A stretch of 16,271 bases of DNA from Clostridiaceae bacterium (GCA_902363375.1 CABIZX010000010.1:1-16271), one strand, 5' to 3'; positions 1 through 7,788 are shown, counted from the first letter of the stretch. Notes: a model not told the origin generated them from the letters alone. Program-made: numbers and translations.

Positions 1-128
1 TTTTTCGCTGACTTGTTAAGTCATTTATTTGATAGATTTCTCTATCGGAATTAACTGGTTTTACCTTTTTCTCTGTTTAATTTTCAAAGACCATTTGGTT
101 TTCATTATCATCGGTTACTCCCGACGAC
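1..128 (-). other. 5' leader of an rRNA operon (16S lies beyond base 1)
   Basis: Read on the minus strand, this is the transcribed leader of an rRNA operon that starts near base 128 and runs off the left edge. It holds a boxA-like element (75-92), a hairpin with a GAAA tetraloop (arms 31-36 and 41-46) and a 6-bp hairpin (arms 9-14 and 18-23, 3-nt loop). Leader hairpins of this kind usually help fold and process the 16S precursor. No mature 16S sequence is visible, so the rRNA gene itself is inferred from the leader, boxA and promoter. Confidence 0.75.
75..92 (-). promoter_or_regulatory. boxA antitermination element of the rRNA leader
   Basis: On the minus strand the core reads GGTCTTTGAAAATTAAAC. 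This resembles the TGCTCTTTGAAAA boxA of Firmicute rRNA leaders, which recruits NusB/NusE and lets polymerase pass through the structured rRNA. It lies about 40 nt after the predicted P2 start, as expected. Confidence 0.7.
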
Positions 129-135
129 TCTTACT

Positions 136-164
136 ATTCTACTAAATAATTTCTTATCTGTCAA
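136..164 (-). promoter_or_regulatory. rRNA operon promoter P2
   Basis: Minus-strand -35 TTGACA (159-164, perfect), 17-bp spacer and -10 TAGAAT (136-141, 5/6). An A/T-rich stretch directly upstream (165-200 on the plus strand) could serve as an UP element. The spacing and the boxA leader that follows make this the most convincing promoter in the window. Transcription should start near base 128. Confidence 0.8.
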
Positions 165-229
165 CAACTTTCTTAAGAAGTTTTTTTCTCAAGTTTTGTT
201 GTTTGTTGTCGCATCACTTAGCGACATGG

Positions 230-257
230 ATTATCTTATCATGATTTAATTTGTCTA
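230..257 (-). promoter_or_regulatory. candidate upstream rRNA promoter P1
   Basis: Minus-strand -35 TAGACA (252-257), 16-bp spacer and -10 GATAAT (230-235), each 5/6 to consensus. A GC-rich 6-bp hairpin follows (arms 207-212 and 221-226, TGTCGC/GCGACA), just downstream of the expected start. Tandem rRNA promoters are common in Firmicutes; this upstream one is weaker evidence than P2. Confidence 0.45.
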
Positions 258-643
258 ATATATTACTTTATCCTTATAAATTAAATGTATTTAAAACTTA
301 CTTCTATTTTCTCTAAAATGCTATATAATCCTATTATTGATACACTAGGACAAGTATTCTTTACCTTAATCTAATTCTATAATCTTATATTATATTCATC
401 TTATTATTTTCATGAAAACTACTTCTAAACTAACTATATATTTTGCCACTTTTGTATTATTAACACCACTTTACAATAAAAATAAGGTCATCTCAAAATA
501 ATTTACTAAACTTTATACATCTCTGAATATAGACTTTAATACAACAAGTATATACCCAACATTAATTTAAAGTTTAGCTATTCTGAAACAACCCATAGTA
601 AATTATATAATAACTAAGTTAAGTAACCAGTAATTAATGCATA
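258..643. other. AT-rich intergenic stretch, no gene recognised
   Basis: This very A/T-rich stretch lies between the rRNA promoters and the 3' end of the acetyltransferase gene. I see no convincing ORF, no tRNA and no G/C-rich terminator stem for the incoming minus-strand transcript. A plus-strand ORF of about 30 codons from base 412 has no SD site and is not called. Confidence 0.6.
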
Positions 644-1612
644 TTATTTATTATTCCTATAAAATATAATATGATCTCTCCACTTTCCATTTATGAATAG
701 ATATTCTTTGCACACTCCCAATTCACTAAATCCACATGATTTTAAAACTCCTTGCGATTTTTCATTATCTACTAGAGTTGTAGCTTCTACTCTATGAAGT
801 CCTAAATCTTCATAGGCATACCTTACAACTAAACCCACAGCTTCTTTCATATATCCATTTCCCTGATATTGTTCATCCATAGAATATCCTATAAATGCAC
901 TTTTAAATACACCTTGCACTATATTGTATATTCGTATTCTTCCTATCATCTTCTCATCTTTATATATACCAAAGTGAGCTCCTTCGCCTTTAATAAACTC
1001 TTTATAGTTTTCTATTAGAGATTGCTTTTGAACATCTATTGTATAAAAGCTTTCATCTCTATGTGGTTCAAACTTAGATAAGAAACTTTTATTTCTTGTA
1101 TAATAATCTAGTAATATAGAAGCATCTTCTGAATTGAGAACTCGTATACTTATCCTACTTCCACGAATCGTTAATTCGTTTTTGTATGAATTATTATAAA
1201 ATTCTTCTTCTACTATTCCAAATAATAAGCTACCTTCATATTTAAAATTCGCTATGATACTATCTGATACATATCCTTCCAATTGGAAACCTAAATTCGT
1301 AAAAGGAGTTAAGCTTATTTTCTCATCACATATAATATTTACTTTATGAAGGCCTTTACTCTTTATTAAATTATTTAATATTAATTTTAGGGCATCTTGT
1401 AATGTTTTATTAGCATCTTTACCACTTTTATAAAACTTCAACTTTATTATTACAACTTTATTATCATCATCTAAATCTAATATTACAAATCTTCCTACTA
1501 CAATTCCTGATGAATCTCTTATTATATATTTATTTACTTCATCAGTCGCATTATTAATGCTTACTGCCCTTTCATTGCTCAACTTCATTACCTCCTCTTT
1601 TGAAAACATCAT
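644..1612 (-). CDS. tandem GNAT acetyltransferase (RimJ/RimL-like C-terminal domain)
   Basis: 322 residues. Residues 148-320 form a RimJ/RimL-type GNAT domain, which transfers acetyl from acetyl-CoA to an amino group. The acetyl-CoA loop is seen as QYQGNGYMKEA (248-258), followed by the family's N-x-x-S-x-x-V-L-K-S-C-G-F segment (283-295). Residues 15-125 look like a second, degenerate GNAT fold: beta strands, a helix, then T-P-F-T-N-L-G-F near 102-109, but no good acetyl-CoA loop. Two adjacent ATG codons (1612 and 1609) follow AGAGGG, with spacings of 4 and 7 nt; either may be used. An ATG at 1588 sits only 2 nt after AGGAGG and is less likely. The start overlaps the MFS gene by about 41 bp, which suggests translational coupling and a shared role such as drug or metabolite detoxification (inference). 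The substrate is unknown. Confidence 0.8.
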   Translation of the reverse strand: MMFSKEEVMKLSNERAVSINNATDEVNKYIIRDSSGIVVGRFVILDLDDDNKVVIIKLKFYKSGKDANKTLQDALKLILNNLIKSKGLHKVNIICDEKISLTPFTNLGFQLEGYVSDSIIANFKYEGSLLFGIVEEEFYNNSYKNELTIRGSRISIRVLNSEDASILLDYYTRNKSFLSKFEPHRDESFYTIDVQKQSLIENYKEFIKGEGAHFGIYKDEKMIGRIRIYNIVQGVFKSAFIGYSMDEQYQGNGYMKEAVGLVVRYAYEDLGLHRVEATTLVDNEKSQGVLKSCGFSELGVCKEYLFINGKWRDHIIFYRNNK

Positions 1613-2762
1613 AGTTCCCTCTATATATGAAGAATATAAATAATATAGAAACACCTAAACTCATCGGTATTAAATAAAAGGTTTTTGTTGTACCTATAAT
1701 ATCATTTAATCTTCCCATAAGTAGATTTAAAATCATACTTATAGTACTAGATATCGTTAAAATTAATCCTGTTATATAGGAACTATTCTCTTTGAAGACC
1801 TTACCTATAGTAGCTACTACTGTAGGATATGCTATTGCAAAAAATAATCCAGCCACACATATTAATATAAGAGCACTATGTCCGATTACTAAAGCTATTA
1901 ATAGTAATATAACTGCAACTATTAAAGAAGATAAGACAGCCTGTAAATAACCTAGTTTTTCAGCTACAAATCCACCTAATAATCTTCCTATAGTAAGCAA
2001 AAAGAAAAATGATGATAGAAACATAGCTCCTTTACTACTGGTAAAATTATAACTTTCCATCAAAAAGTTAACTATCCAATTAGACATACCCATCTCTGCA
2101 AACACATAAGTTCCAAGTGCTATAGCGTATATATACATATATTTCTCTTTAAAAGCTAATGATACATTAACCTTTTTTTCTTCTTTAGTAACACTTAAAT
2201 TAGGTATTTTTATAAAGAAAAATATTATTAATACTACTGTAAAAATTATAGCTATACCAAAAAATATACTTCTCCAGCCTATTCCTTTATCTAAAAAGCT
2301 TCCAATTGTAAATTGTCCTACAGTTGATCCAAACCCATAAAAACAATGAGCTGAATTCATCATTATTGCTTGAAATGCAATATATAATGCTGGTATTAAG
2401 GTATTTACTCCAATCATTACAAAAGCAATACCCATATTTACTAAAAACATACCCATTAGCAGTATTGCATAAGTTTTAGAAAGAGCTACTATTAAGACAG
2501 ATGCTATAATAGTAAAAAGCCCTACACAGATTACATTGTTTTGTCCAAACTTTTCACATAGTATTCCACCTACATAAGTAAATATTATGTATCCTAAAGA
2601 GCATACTGATAAAAGCATGCCCATGCTTGTATTATTAGTGTTAAAACTTTCCTTAAATACAGGGACAAATATTCCCTTAGTGTTATCGACTATAGCAATT
2701 ACGGCCATAATAATAAATATGAATATTGTTATGGCAAGACTCTTGTTTTTCTCCAACAACAT
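1572..2762 (-). CDS. MFS transporter, 12-TM
   Basis: 396 residues, almost entirely hydrophobic segments, in the usual 6+6 arrangement of the major facilitator superfamily with a charged central loop near residues 185-210. The MFS motif-A position between TM2 and TM3 reads GGILCEKFGQ (65-74) and has an echo in the second half, GGFVAEKLGY. It should be a proton- or solute-driven inner-membrane carrier; the cargo cannot be read from sequence. Start choice is uncertain: AAGGAG is only 2 nt before this ATG (and overlaps a GTG codon at 2765), whereas in-frame TTG codons at 2759 and 2756 have better spacing. It is followed by the overlapping acetyltransferase gene and preceded by an extended -10 promoter overlapping a palindrome. 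Confidence 0.85.
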   Translation of the reverse strand: MLLEKNKSLAITIFIFIIMAVIAIVDNTKGIFVPVFKESFNTNNTSMGMLLSVCSLGYIIFTYVGGILCEKFGQNNVICVGLFTIIASVLIVALSKTYAILLMGMFLVNMGIAFVMIGVNTLIPALYIAFQAIMMNSAHCFYGFGSTVGQFTIGSFLDKGIGWRSIFFGIAIIFTVVLIIFFFIKIPNLSVTKEEKKVNVSLAFKEKYMYIYAIALGTYVFAEMGMSNWIVNFLMESYNFTSSKGAMFLSSFFFLLTIGRLLGGFVAEKLGYLQAVLSSLIVAVILLLIALVIGHSALILICVAGLFFAIAYPTVVATIGKVFKENSSYITGLILTISSTISMILNLLMGRLNDIIGTTKTFYLIPMSLGVSILFIFFIYRGNYDVFKRGGNEVEQ

Positions 2763-2775
2763 CACTCCTTTTCCA

Positions 2776-2790
2776 ATGATATTATATCAT
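2776..2790 (-). promoter_or_regulatory. extended -10 promoter overlapping a 15-bp palindrome
   Basis: Minus-strand TGaTATAAT (TATAAT at 2781-2786) is an extended -10 element; no good -35 is seen. It lies wholly inside the perfect palindrome ATGATATtATATCAT (7-1-7, 2776-2790). The transcript would start near 2774, leaving a leader of only about 12 nt before the MFS start. A repressor bound here would block transcription of the MFS/acetyltransferase pair. The bound regulator is unknown. Confidence 0.5.
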
Positions 2791-3025
2791 AATTAATGTA
2801 TACTTTACTGGGTTGATCTCTTTATTTTTATGGTCTGTGACACAATATTATTAAGTTTTAAATTATGAATTATTTTTCTTCACTGAAATTATTCCTTTTG
2901 TTATACTTAACATTATAAATAATACTATATAAACTATCTTAATTTATGTTTCTATAACTTATTTTAATCATTATCATTTTGAGAATAAACGATTATCTAT
3001 TTACTAATATAAAGAAGGTGTAGCT

Positions 3026-4219
3026 ATGAATAAAAACAATATAAATAAACTTAATCTATTTTTTATAGGATTACAGAACAGATTTACTGAAAATATATCC
3101 ATTTTTAAGCATATTAATGTAGAATTTGTGTCTGGCTTAAAATCTTTTAAAGGTGAAGCTATTTTAGATGGTATCAATCTAATCTATAATTTTAATGGTG
3201 TAACAAAGAAATTATCTATAGAAAACTTCTTTGATGACATACTGGAACAGTGTTTAAACTATGAAGGTTTATCTCTTACATATAGTGAGCGAGGGGAAGT
3301 TCTTCTAATAACTGCAGATAACAAAAATGTTACTATGAAAACTGTTGATGTTGGTAATTCAAATTTTACAAGCGAAAATAATAAAATAAATAAAGAGCCT
3401 ATTCATAATGTTAATACTTCAACTTTGCTAAATCGTAATTATTATATAAAGGTTGGCGAAGCTGATGAGTTATTAAAAGAAATAGGAATTATGAGCAAAG
3501 AAGGTAAAATAAAAAATGATAAAATAAGAAAATATAATCAAATAGATCACTATGTTGAACTACTTGAGGGCATACTAGATGATCTTCCTAAGAATAATGT
3601 TATTAATATATTAGATTGTGGCTGTGGTAAATCTTATCTATCTTTTGTACTAAATTACTACTTAACTGAAGTTAAAAAGCGTAAGTGTCATTTTATTGGT
3701 TTAGACCATTCTGAATCTGTTATAGAGTCCTCTAAAAATATGGCTAAAAATCTTGGATATAGAAACATGGAATTTCATGCTGTTGATATAAAAGATTACA
3801 ATCCTAATAAAAAGGTTAACGTTGTAATATCTCTACATGCTTGTGATACAGCAACAGACATGGCTTTAGCTCTTGGTATAAAGATAGAATCAGATATAAT
3901 AATTGCAGTGCCATGTTGCCATAGGGAAATATTAAATCAATATTCATACCCTCCTTTTAAAAGTATTCTTGAACATGGAGTTTTCAAGGCGAGAATGGCT
4001 GATATATTAACTGACGGTATGAGAACTTTAATGCTTAAAGCAAAAGGATATAAAGTTTCTGTAGTAGAATATATATCCCCCCTTGAGACTCCTAAAAATT
4101 TAATGATTAGAGCTGTTAAAGAAAATGAAGAAGATATAGATGCCATGAACGAATATATAAATATGATGAGTAGTCTAAATGTATATCCTGCTTTATATGA
4201 TTTCTTAAATCAATGGTAA
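3026..4219 (+). CDS. class I SAM-dependent methyltransferase, METTL25/RRNAD1-like
   Basis: 397 residues. The C-terminal half fits the Methyltransf_32 type (METTL25/RRNAD1/TRM13 relatives): the SAM loop is L-D-C-G-C-G-K-S-Y-L-S (196-206), the ribose-binding acid is D227 in GLDHS, and the characteristic S-L-H-A-C-D-T-A-T-D (269-278) and V-P-C-C-H (295-299) follow. Residues 1-165 form a separate, unrecognised N-terminal region that may bind substrate. Relatives act on RNA or protein, but the substrate here is unknown. ATG follows AAGAAGGTG at suitable spacing. The gene is monocistronic: a strong terminator follows and pepV has its own promoter region. It is divergent from the MFS gene. Confidence 0.8.
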   Translation: MNKNNINKLNLFFIGLQNRFTENISIFKHINVEFVSGLKSFKGEAILDGINLIYNFNGVTKKLSIENFFDDILEQCLNYEGLSLTYSERGEVLLITADNKNVTMKTVDVGNSNFTSENNKINKEPIHNVNTSTLLNRNYYIKVGEADELLKEIGIMSKEGKIKNDKIRKYNQIDHYVELLEGILDDLPKNNVINILDCGCGKSYLSFVLNYYLTEVKKRKCHFIGLDHSESVIESSKNMAKNLGYRNMEFHAVDIKDYNPNKKVNVVISLHACDTATDMALALGIKIESDIIIAVPCCHREILNQYSYPPFKSILEHGVFKARMADILTDGMRTLMLKAKGYKVSVVEYISPLETPKNLMIRAVKENEEDIDAMNEYINMMSSLNVYPALYDFLNQW

Positions 4220-4240
4220 TATATTAATCTTCTTATAAAT

Positions 4241-4288
4241 AAGAACTTGAGAATTACAATGTTTTAAGTAATTCTTGAGTTCTTTTTT
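4241..4288 (+). terminator. Rho-independent terminator after the methyltransferase gene
   Basis: 17-bp stem with two G-T wobbles (arms 4241-4257 and 4268-4284), a 10-nt loop, and a run of T from 4283 to 4288. It is 21 nt past the stop codon. Confidence 0.85.
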
Positions 4289-4331
4289 ACTCTAATATAA
4301 ATTAATTATTAAATACCCCAATTTACCTGTG

Positions 4332-4360
4332 TTGACATATCTTATTATCTATGTTTAATT
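4332..4360 (+). promoter_or_regulatory. candidate pepV promoter
   Basis: Perfect -35 TTGACA (4332-4337), 17-bp spacer, and a weak -10 TTAATT (4355-4360) preceded by TGt, which makes it an extended -10. It is the best candidate between the terminator and pepV. Confidence 0.5.
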
Positions 4361-4368
4361 TAAATTAT

Positions 4369-4383
4369 AGGATATGTTATCCT
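4369..4383. promoter_or_regulatory. inverted repeat AGGATA-tgt-TATCCT, possible operator
   Basis: A perfect 6-3-6 inverted repeat starting 9 bp after the candidate -10, so at about +3 to +17 of the pepV transcript. This is a typical repressor position. The cognate regulator is not encoded nearby and I do not recognise the motif with certainty. Confidence 0.4.
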
Positions 4384-4440
4384 TGATTTCATAGTATTAA
4401 CAACATGTAAAACTTATGTAAAATGAAAGGGGATAGTCTG

Positions 4441-5796
4441 ATGGTAAAAAAAGAAGAAATAAAAGGAAAAGTTAACGAGTTAATACCTGAGCTCATAGGA
4501 TCTATAAGAGAAGCTGTAAGCTTTAGAAGTGTCATAGATGAAGATGATCCTAATTATGCATTTGGTAAAAATATTGATGATTGTCTGAAAAGCACTTTAA
4601 ACCTTTGCAAGTCTTTAGGTTTTAAAACTTACTATGATAAAGATGGTTATTATGGCTATGCAGAAGTTGGTGAAGGTGAAGAATTAGTTGGAGTTTTAGG
4701 TCACCTAGATGTAGTTCCTGAGGGAGATTTAAATTCTTGGACATACCCTCCATATGAACTAACCATAGTTGATGACAAGATATATGGAAGAGGAACTCAG
4801 GATGATAAAGGACCTACTATAGCTTGTATATATGCTGTAAAAGCTTTATTAGATTTAGGAATTAAACTTAATAAAAGAATAAGATTTATATTTGGAACTG
4901 ACGAAGAGAATCTTTGGAGAGGCATTAATAAATATAAAGAAAACGGTGAAGAGATTCCTACTATGGGAATAGCTCCTGATAGTGAATTTTTCTGTATAAA
5001 TGCAGAAAAGGGACTACTTCAAGCAACTTTAACTTGTAAGAAAAGTTCTGATTTAATTCTATGTGCTGGAAATGCTTTTAATTCTGTTCCTGACAACGCT
5101 ACATATAAAGGAACTTCTGAAGAAATCAATGCTTTAAAAGATATATTAGATAATTTAAATTATAAGTATTCTTTAAACGGAGACTCTATTTCAGTAATTG
5201 GAAAAGGTGTTCACTCTGCTGATAGTGCGGAAGGTATAAATGCTATTTCAAGACTTGCCATAGCTTTAGATAAAATGGGGTCATCCTCAAACTCAATAAA
5301 GTTCATATCTAATGTTATTGGGGAAGATGTTGCAATTAACAATTTAATACCAAGTTGTGAAGACGTATCTGGTAAGTTAACTGTTAATGTAGGTAAAATT
5401 GATTTAAATGAAGAGACAGAAACTTTATCTTTAGATATCAGAATTCCTGTTACTTACAAAAAAGAGGATATAGTTAACCCTATAAAAGAGAAAGCTTTAG
5501 AGTACGGTCTAGAATATAATGAATTTGATTGGATGGATTCTATATATGTTCCTGCAGATCATTTTTTAATCAAGACTTTAAAAGAGGTATATGATGAAGA
5601 AACTGGATATGATGGAATACCTGAATCATCAGGTGGAGCTACCTATGCTAGAGCTATAGATAACTGTGTAGCATTCGGTATGGCATTCCCTGATTCTGAA
5701 AAAACAGAGCACCAACCTAATGAATTTATAACTATGCATGATTTAGTTAAAGCTACAGAAATTTATGCTTTAGCATTATATAAACTAGCTAAATAA
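4441..5796 (+). CDS. pepV: PepV-type Zn dipeptidase (M20 family)
   Basis: 451 residues, the usual size for PepV/Sapep. It hydrolyses dipeptides in the cytoplasm using two metal ions. Metal ligands are in place: H88 in G-H-L-D-V-V-P, D121 in GRGTQDDKG, the E155-E156 pair in TDEEN (general base and ligand), D180 in APDSEF and H424 in EHQPNEF. Between them lies the lid/dimerisation domain (roughly 190-370). The ATG at 4441 is chosen because AAAGGGG precedes it by 8 nt; an in-frame ATG at 4423 has no SD and would add 6 residues. Transcribed alone between two terminators, with a candidate operator in its leader. Peptide breakdown fits an amino-acid-fermenting lifestyle (inference). Confidence 0.92.
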   Translation: MVKKEEIKGKVNELIPELIGSIREAVSFRSVIDEDDPNYAFGKNIDDCLKSTLNLCKSLGFKTYYDKDGYYGYAEVGEGEELVGVLGHLDVVPEGDLNSWTYPPYELTIVDDKIYGRGTQDDKGPTIACIYAVKALLDLGIKLNKRIRFIFGTDEENLWRGINKYKENGEEIPTMGIAPDSEFFCINAEKGLLQATLTCKKSSDLILCAGNAFNSVPDNATYKGTSEEINALKDILDNLNYKYSLNGDSISVIGKGVHSADSAEGINAISRLAIALDKMGSSSNSIKFISNVIGEDVAINNLIPSCEDVSGKLTVNVGKIDLNEETETLSLDIRIPVTYKKEDIVNPIKEKALEYGLEYNEFDWMDSIYVPADHFLIKTLKEVYDEETGYDGIPESSGGATYARAIDNCVAFGMAFPDSEKTEHQPNEFITMHDLVKATEIYALALYKLAK

Positions 5797-5800
5797 ATAT

Positions 5801-5853
5801 ATATATAATAAAAATCCGTCAAGTTTTTATACTGACGGATTTTTATTATATAT
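5801..5853. terminator. bidirectional terminator between pepV and tcdA
   Basis: Perfect 21-bp stem (arms 5801-5821 and 5833-5853) with an 11-nt loop. The ATCCGTCA core is flanked by A-runs on one side and T-runs on the other, so it works in both directions for the convergent pepV (+) and tcdA (-) genes. Confidence 0.9.
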
Positions 5854-5909
5854 TAAATTTAAAATTAAATATATTTAGATTTATATTAAAATATGCTTCA
5901 CTTTTATAT

Positions 5910-6668
5910 TTAATCTTCTTTAAGTAAGGTATTTACTACTTCTCCACCAATTATCATTCCCGCTACTGGCGGTACAAATGATATGCTACCTGGTATCTGC
6001 CTTTTTATTGCACATTTTTTACTTCCACCTGTACATACACATCCTGTTTTACAAGTAACTACATCCTCTTGCTTTGGTTTTGTTGGTACTTCCTCAGAAT
6101 AAACTACCTTTAAAGATTTAATGCCTCTTTTTCTAAGTTCATATCTCATAACCTTGGCTAATGGACATACTTTAGTATCATATATATCAGCAACTTTAAA
6201 TTGTGAAGGATCAAATTTGTTTCCTGTTCCCATAGAGCATATTATATTTATGCCCTTTTCATTACAATATTCAACTAACGCTATTTTAGCAGATACAGTA
6301 TCTATAGCATCTACAACATAATCTACATCATCAGTAATTAATTCTGCAATATTATCCTTAGTAACAAAAACTTGATGAGTTATTACATTGCATTTCTTAT
6401 TGATTGAAAGAACTCTCTCCTTCATAGCTTCAACCTTAACTTTTCCTATAGTATTATAAGTTGCATGAATTTGTCTGTTTAGGTTAGTTAAACAAATAGT
6501 ATCATCATCAACTAAAACAATAGTTCCAACACCTGCTCTTACTAAAGCTTCTACTGTAAAACTACCTACTCCACCTACTCCAAATACTATAACTTTACTA
6601 TCTTTTAATTTATTTAAACCATCTCTTCCTATTAGCAACTCTGTTCTTGATAATGAATGTTGTAACAT
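5910..6668 (-). CDS. tcdA: TcdA, tRNA threonylcarbamoyladenosine dehydratase (E1-like)
   Basis: 252 residues. TcdA (CsdL) is an E1-like ATP-dependent enzyme that cyclises t6A37 to ct6A in ANN-decoding tRNAs. The nucleotide loop GVGGVGS (30-36), the acidic D54-D56, N-R-Q (64-66) and the D-A-I-D segment (120-123) are typical of the ThiF/MoeB fold. The signature S-I-S-F-V-P-P-V-A-G (228-237) is near the C terminus. Just before it is a cysteine cluster, C206, C210, C212 and C219, which could bind a metal; I believe it recurs in clostridial homologues. ATG follows AAGGAGATG at good spacing. A TATAAT (minus, 6697-6702) lies 29 nt upstream of the start, but no convincing -35 is seen. No sulfur-relay (csd) genes adjoin it. 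Confidence 0.88.
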   Translation of the reverse strand: MLQHSLSRTELLIGRDGLNKLKDSKVIVFGVGGVGSFTVEALVRAGVGTIVLVDDDTICLTNLNRQIHATYNTIGKVKVEAMKERVLSINKKCNVITHQVFVTKDNIAELITDDVDYVVDAIDTVSAKIALVEYCNEKGINIICSMGTGNKFDPSQFKVADIYDTKVCPLAKVMRYELRKRGIKSLKVVYSEEVPTKPKQEDVVTCKTGCVCTGGSKKCAIKRQIPGSISFVPPVAGMIIGGEVVNTLLKED

Positions 6669-6890
6669 TTTTGCATCTCCTTAATATGTGGTATTTATTA
6701 TATAACCTTAAAGATATTTTTAACTAATCTTATTAAATTATAAATAAATATATAAAATTTATTACTTGAACATATCAATTTTATATTCTTTAGTAATATA
6801 TTTCAACTGTGTATTTGCGCATTTATATAAAATACTACATAAATTTTATTAAATTATTCAAAGAGTAATGTTTATTGTTATAATCCTCTA

Positions 6891-7505
6891 TTACTTTCTC
6901 CATAATAAATATCTTGGAGTTTTCTTTTTATAAATAATATATTCATCTCCAAAACTCTCTTCTAAATGTTTTTCTTCTTCACTGACTAATCTGTTCATAG
7001 CATATATATTTAAAAGCATTATAATACAAGTTATTATATCCATATATACAAAGAATAGCCCAATAAACATTAGATAGAATCCTACAAATGCAGGATTACG
7101 ACTATATCTATATATCCCTTCAGTTATAAGTTTCGATTTTGTACTTTTATCTATTCCAACCCTCCAGGAGTTTTTCATTGTTATTGCTGCTACTATAAAA
7201 AATACTATACCTAAACTAATCACAAGCAATCCTAATATGCTTATAAAATCTCTATCCATTAACTTTAATGGATTATTTATATTAAGATTTGCTAATACAA
7301 TTTCCCCAACCCATACTATAATCCACGTAAATGTAGCTATCTGTAGAGTTCTTTCTACAACTTGTACCTTTTTACTCTTATATTTATTCGCTAGCACGTT
7401 TGCTTGCAAGTTATATTTTTTATTAAGCATATACAATTTTGCTAAATATACAAAACCAAATATCAATAATAATAAAAATGAAAATAAATTTATAACTCCT
7501 CTCAT
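6891..7505 (-). CDS. isoprenylcysteine carboxyl methyltransferase-like membrane protein
   Basis: 204 residues with about five hydrophobic segments. The C-terminal part matches the ICMT/PEMT-type fold of integral-membrane methyltransferases: LITEGIYRYSRNPAFVG (126-142) with the R-N-P SAM-binding signature, then a hydrophobic hairpin, then E-E-K-H-L-E-E-S-F-G-D-E-Y (177-189) and P-R-Y-L (197-200). Bacterial members methylate unknown small molecules or lipids; prenylated proteins are unlikely substrates here. The ATG at 7505 is chosen because GGAGGGG precedes it by 6 nt; a start 7 codons upstream has no SD. It has its own promoter and an inverted repeat in the leader. No terminator was found after it. 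Confidence 0.75.
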   Translation of the reverse strand: MRGVINLFSFLLLLIFGFVYLAKLYMLNKKYNLQANVLANKYKSKKVQVVERTLQIATFTWIIVWVGEIVLANLNINNPLKLMDRDFISILGLLVISLGIVFFIVAAITMKNSWRVGIDKSTKSKLITEGIYRYSRNPAFVGFYLMFIGLFFVYMDIITCIIMLLNIYAMNRLVSEEEKHLEESFGDEYIIYKKKTPRYLLWRK

Positions 7506-7523
7506 GAAATCCCCTCCAAACAT

Positions 7524-7545
7524 CATATGAATAATTGCTCATATG
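7524..7545. promoter_or_regulatory. inverted repeat CATATGA-N8-TCATATG, possible operator
   Basis: Perfect 7-bp arms (7524-7530 and 7539-7545) around 8 nt, located right at and after the expected transcription start of the ICMT-like gene. It could be an operator, or form a weak RNA hairpin ahead of the SD. Confidence 0.4.
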
Positions 7546-7550
7546 TATAT

Positions 7551-7579
7551 ATTATATAGTATAATATATACACTAACAA
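7551..7579 (-). promoter_or_regulatory. promoter of the ICMT-like gene
   Basis: Minus-strand -35 TTGTTA (7574-7579, 4/6), 17-bp spacer and perfect -10 TATAAT (7551-7556). The start would be near 7544, giving a leader of about 39 nt. Confidence 0.6.
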
Positions 7580-7641
7580 TAAATATGACATTAATATTGG
7601 TATGAATATTTCGACATACAGCAGAGTTAATCCCCATATTT

Positions 7642-7665
7642 AAGGAGTTATTTAAGGAACTCCTT
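7642..7665. repeat. 8-bp hairpin AAGGAGTT/AACTCCTT
   Basis: Perfect arms 7642-7649 and 7658-7665 with an 8-nt loop; the octamer TTTAAGGA also occurs twice here as a direct repeat. No T-run follows on either strand, so it is not a typical terminator. Function unknown. Confidence 0.4.
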
Positions 7666-7738
7666 CAAGTCTACTATATATGTTTATTCATATAATTTTG
7701 TAATGTTCACTAATATAGGAGATTATTATCTCTACTCA

Positions 7739-7788
7739 AAAATAGAGGATTATATAACCACGTATTATGTTATATAATCCTCTATTTT
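7739..7788 (-). terminator. terminator of the serine/DUF1015 unit
   Basis: Perfect 20-bp stem (arms 7739-7758 and 7769-7788) with a 10-nt loop, 65 nt past the DUF1015 stop. On the minus strand the second arm ends in TTTTT. The stem is rather A/T-rich, but its length makes it the obvious stop for this transcript. Confidence 0.75.

Noticed and set aside
412..504. Plus-strand ORF of about 30 codons with a hydrophobic centre, resembling a small signal-peptide-like protein
   Set aside because: No SD site, no recognisable homology and very A/T-rich context.
2965..2996. Fur-box-like ATTATC/GAGAAT repeats upstream of the METTL25-like gene
   Set aside because: The half-sites face the wrong way and spacing does not fit the Fur 7-1-7 form.
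6880..6892. 13-mer ATAATCCTCTATT at the end of the ICMT-like gene that also occurs in the terminator at 7774-7786
   Set aside because: Short, A/T-rich and found only twice; most likely chance.
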